Of a stretch of 64,000 nucleotides of DNA, positions 63,177 through 64,000 are shown piece by piece; the first letter of the stretch is position 1, and every line of letters begins with the position of its first letter. The stretch lies in assembly GCA_023422835.1 (NCBI GenBank), contig JAFAGI010000012.1, positions 454,793 to 518,792 on the forward strand, read 5' to 3'. This DNA comes from Bacteroidota bacterium. Lineage in GTDB: Bacteria > Bacteroidota > Bacteroidia > Chitinophagales > Chitinophagaceae. The translations under genes and the position numbers were made by a program. Below the pieces are notes generated by a model. That model did not search any database. It was not told the origin of the DNA and saw only the letters and a list, made by a program, of their open reading frames with translations.

Positions 63177-63263
63177 ATGTTGCCGACGGGTGTCTGCACA
63201 ATGCTTAGTGCATTCATAGGTGAAATAAGCTCTTCGGGGCTTTTGTGGAGAAATCGGCAACAT
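63177..63263 (+). ncRNA. Candidate structured RNA: three-way junction with UUCG tetraloop
   Basis: The plus strand can fold as an outer 10-bp perfect stem (63177-63186 with 63254-63263) enclosing two hairpins: TGCAC/GTGCA with an 8-nt loop (63195-63212) and AAGCTC-TTCG-GGGCTT (63227-63242), whose C(UUCG)G loop is exceptionally stable in RNA. No known RNA family is recognised and there is no sign of a promoter. It may also be a DNA inverted repeat without an RNA role. Confidence 0.3.
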
Positions 63264-63430
63264 GCCGTAGCACCAGTAGAAATAAAGAAGAGATTTATAG
63301 GTGGAAATCTGCACATTCTCTATTCCCATTGTTACAAGCGTAAGGCTAAGAAGGTTATTGGTCCAAAAAAAATATGTAATATCTTTAAAAGGTCACGGCA
63401 AAGACTGGATTTTAGCAGAAATGTAATAGC

Positions 63431-63470
63431 AAAAAAAAAGCCTTGCAGAAAAAATCTACAAGGCTTTTAA
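63431..63470 (-). terminator. rRNA operon terminator
   Basis: On the minus strand, just past the 5S gene, a stem AAAGCCTTG(T)AGA / TC(T)GCAAGGCTTT with a T-rich loop is followed by nine T (complement of 63431-63439). This is a strong intrinsic terminator. Confidence 0.9.
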
Positions 63471-63476
63471 AATGAA

Positions 63477-63589
<113 letters not shown>

Positions 63590-63686
63590 AAAAGGTAATT
63601 AAAACAATTACGTTTTAACAAATAAGGTCATATTGGAAAAGCTCACATAGGAGTTGTATATTTTTCGATTGAAAAATAAAAAAATA

Positions 63687-64000
63687 AAGCTTACGGGCAA
63701 TTAGTACTACTTGGCTTTGATGTTACCACCTTTACACCTATAGCCTATCAACGTCATAGTCTTTGACGACCCTTAAAAGTAAACTCATCTTGAGGAAGGT
63801 TTCACGCTTAGATGCTTTCAGCGTTTATCCTTGCTGTACGTAGCTACTCAGCACTGCACCAGGCGGCACAACTGATACACCAGCGGTACATACGACCCGG
63901 TCCTCTCGTACTAAGGTCATGTCCTCTCAATTTACTAGCGCCCACCACAGATAGAGACCGAACTGTCTTGCGACGTTCTGAACCCAGTTCACGTGCCACT
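63687..64000 (-). rRNA. rrl: 23S ribosomal RNA, 3' part (cut by window edge)
   Basis: About 314 nt of the 3' end of the large subunit rRNA, running off the right edge. The sarcin-ricin loop AGTACGAGAGGACC is the complement of 63899-63912, and the segment GTTCAGAACGTCGC (domain V/VI) lies near 63970. The 3' end near 63687 is estimated from the pattern ACTAAT...GCTT. The 16S gene and the spacer tRNAs lie outside the window. Confidence 0.95.

Larger units (their letters stand above)
62548..63430. other. Gene-poor AT-rich stretch before the rRNA operon end
   Basis: No intact gene. A probable decayed minus-strand gene (62656-63067) and a possible RNA structure (63177-63263) are listed separately. 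A 100-codon plus-strand frame at 63168-63470 overlaps the RNA structure and the 5S terminator and has unlikely composition; I do not call it. Confidence 0.55.

Noticed and set aside
63168..63470. 100-codon plus-strand reading frame left of 5S rRNA
   Set aside because: It runs through the rRNA terminator and a hairpin-rich segment and has a Lys/Arg-rich, non-family-like composition.

Overview
This 64-kb window looks like chromosomal DNA of a Bacteroidota member, most likely the order Chitinophagales (family Chitinophagaceae). Reasons: Bacteroidota-type gene families and synteny (lptE / TPR protein / secG, DUF3078, DUF1599, a BT_3928-like DoxX protein, a PRPP-synthetase-like small protein, START-like and GH3 proteins), almost no Shine-Dalgarno sequences, and several TAnnTTTG (-7 type) promoter boxes. 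The genus cannot be fixed from the sequence. About 50 protein genes are present, most on the minus strand, plus the 3' end of an rRNA operon (23S partial and 5S) at the right edge.

Layout. 0.1-7.3 kb: a GT35-like alpha-glucan phosphorylase, then a minus-strand run of PAP2 phosphatase, periplasmic glycosylasparaginase, TlpA-like thioredoxin, radical SAM protein and L-Ala-D/L-Glu epimerase. 7.5-13.5 kb: two-gene ABC-2 exporter, HtrA/DegP protease, FAD oxidoreductase, GlsB-type membrane protein. 13.6-14.7 kb: two small unknown plus-strand genes and a frameshifted small gene holding a 17-bp perfect inverted repeat. 14.8-30.1 kb: a 2905-residue NdvB/Cgs-like cyclic beta-1,2-glucan synthase, an unknown 220-residue protein, a 1240-residue membrane histidine kinase, mazG and lysC, all co-directional. 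30.4-34.4 kb: Ldh-family dehydrogenase, accC-accB, efp. 34.6-42.1 kb: GDP-mannose pyrophosphorylase, mltG, a decayed MG2/TonB-plug-type gene, then secG, TPR protein, lptE, a sigma-54 activator and miaB. 42.2-48.8 kb: plus-strand envelope block DUF3078, nadK, uppS, bamA, skp. 48.9-53.8 kb: lipocalin-like lipoprotein, tsaD, CDF transporter, LptF/G permease, START-like protein. 54.0-62.5 kb: GH3 protein, small membrane protein, adenine deaminase, GNAT, DCC protein, DoxX-like protein, DUF1599, folP, SulP transporter. 62.5-64.0 kb: gene-poor AT-rich DNA with a probable decayed gene and a predicted RNA fold, then 5S and 23S rRNA.

Functionally the window is mostly housekeeping with strong envelope emphasis: outer-membrane assembly (bamA, skp, lptE, LptF/G), peptidoglycan and lipid-carrier steps (mltG, uppS, dipeptide epimerase), export (secG), and surface glucan synthesis (NdvB-like).

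I see no CRISPR array, phage or complete transposon. The least explained signals are a dispersed hairpin element in two clusters that gives lysC and a lipocalin-like gene almost the same 5' leader up to the start codon; period-7 repeats just 3' of two genes; an elongation factor P with an arginine-type loop; a phosphorylase lacking the PLP lysine; and a possible structured RNA with a UUCG tetraloop next to the rRNA operon.
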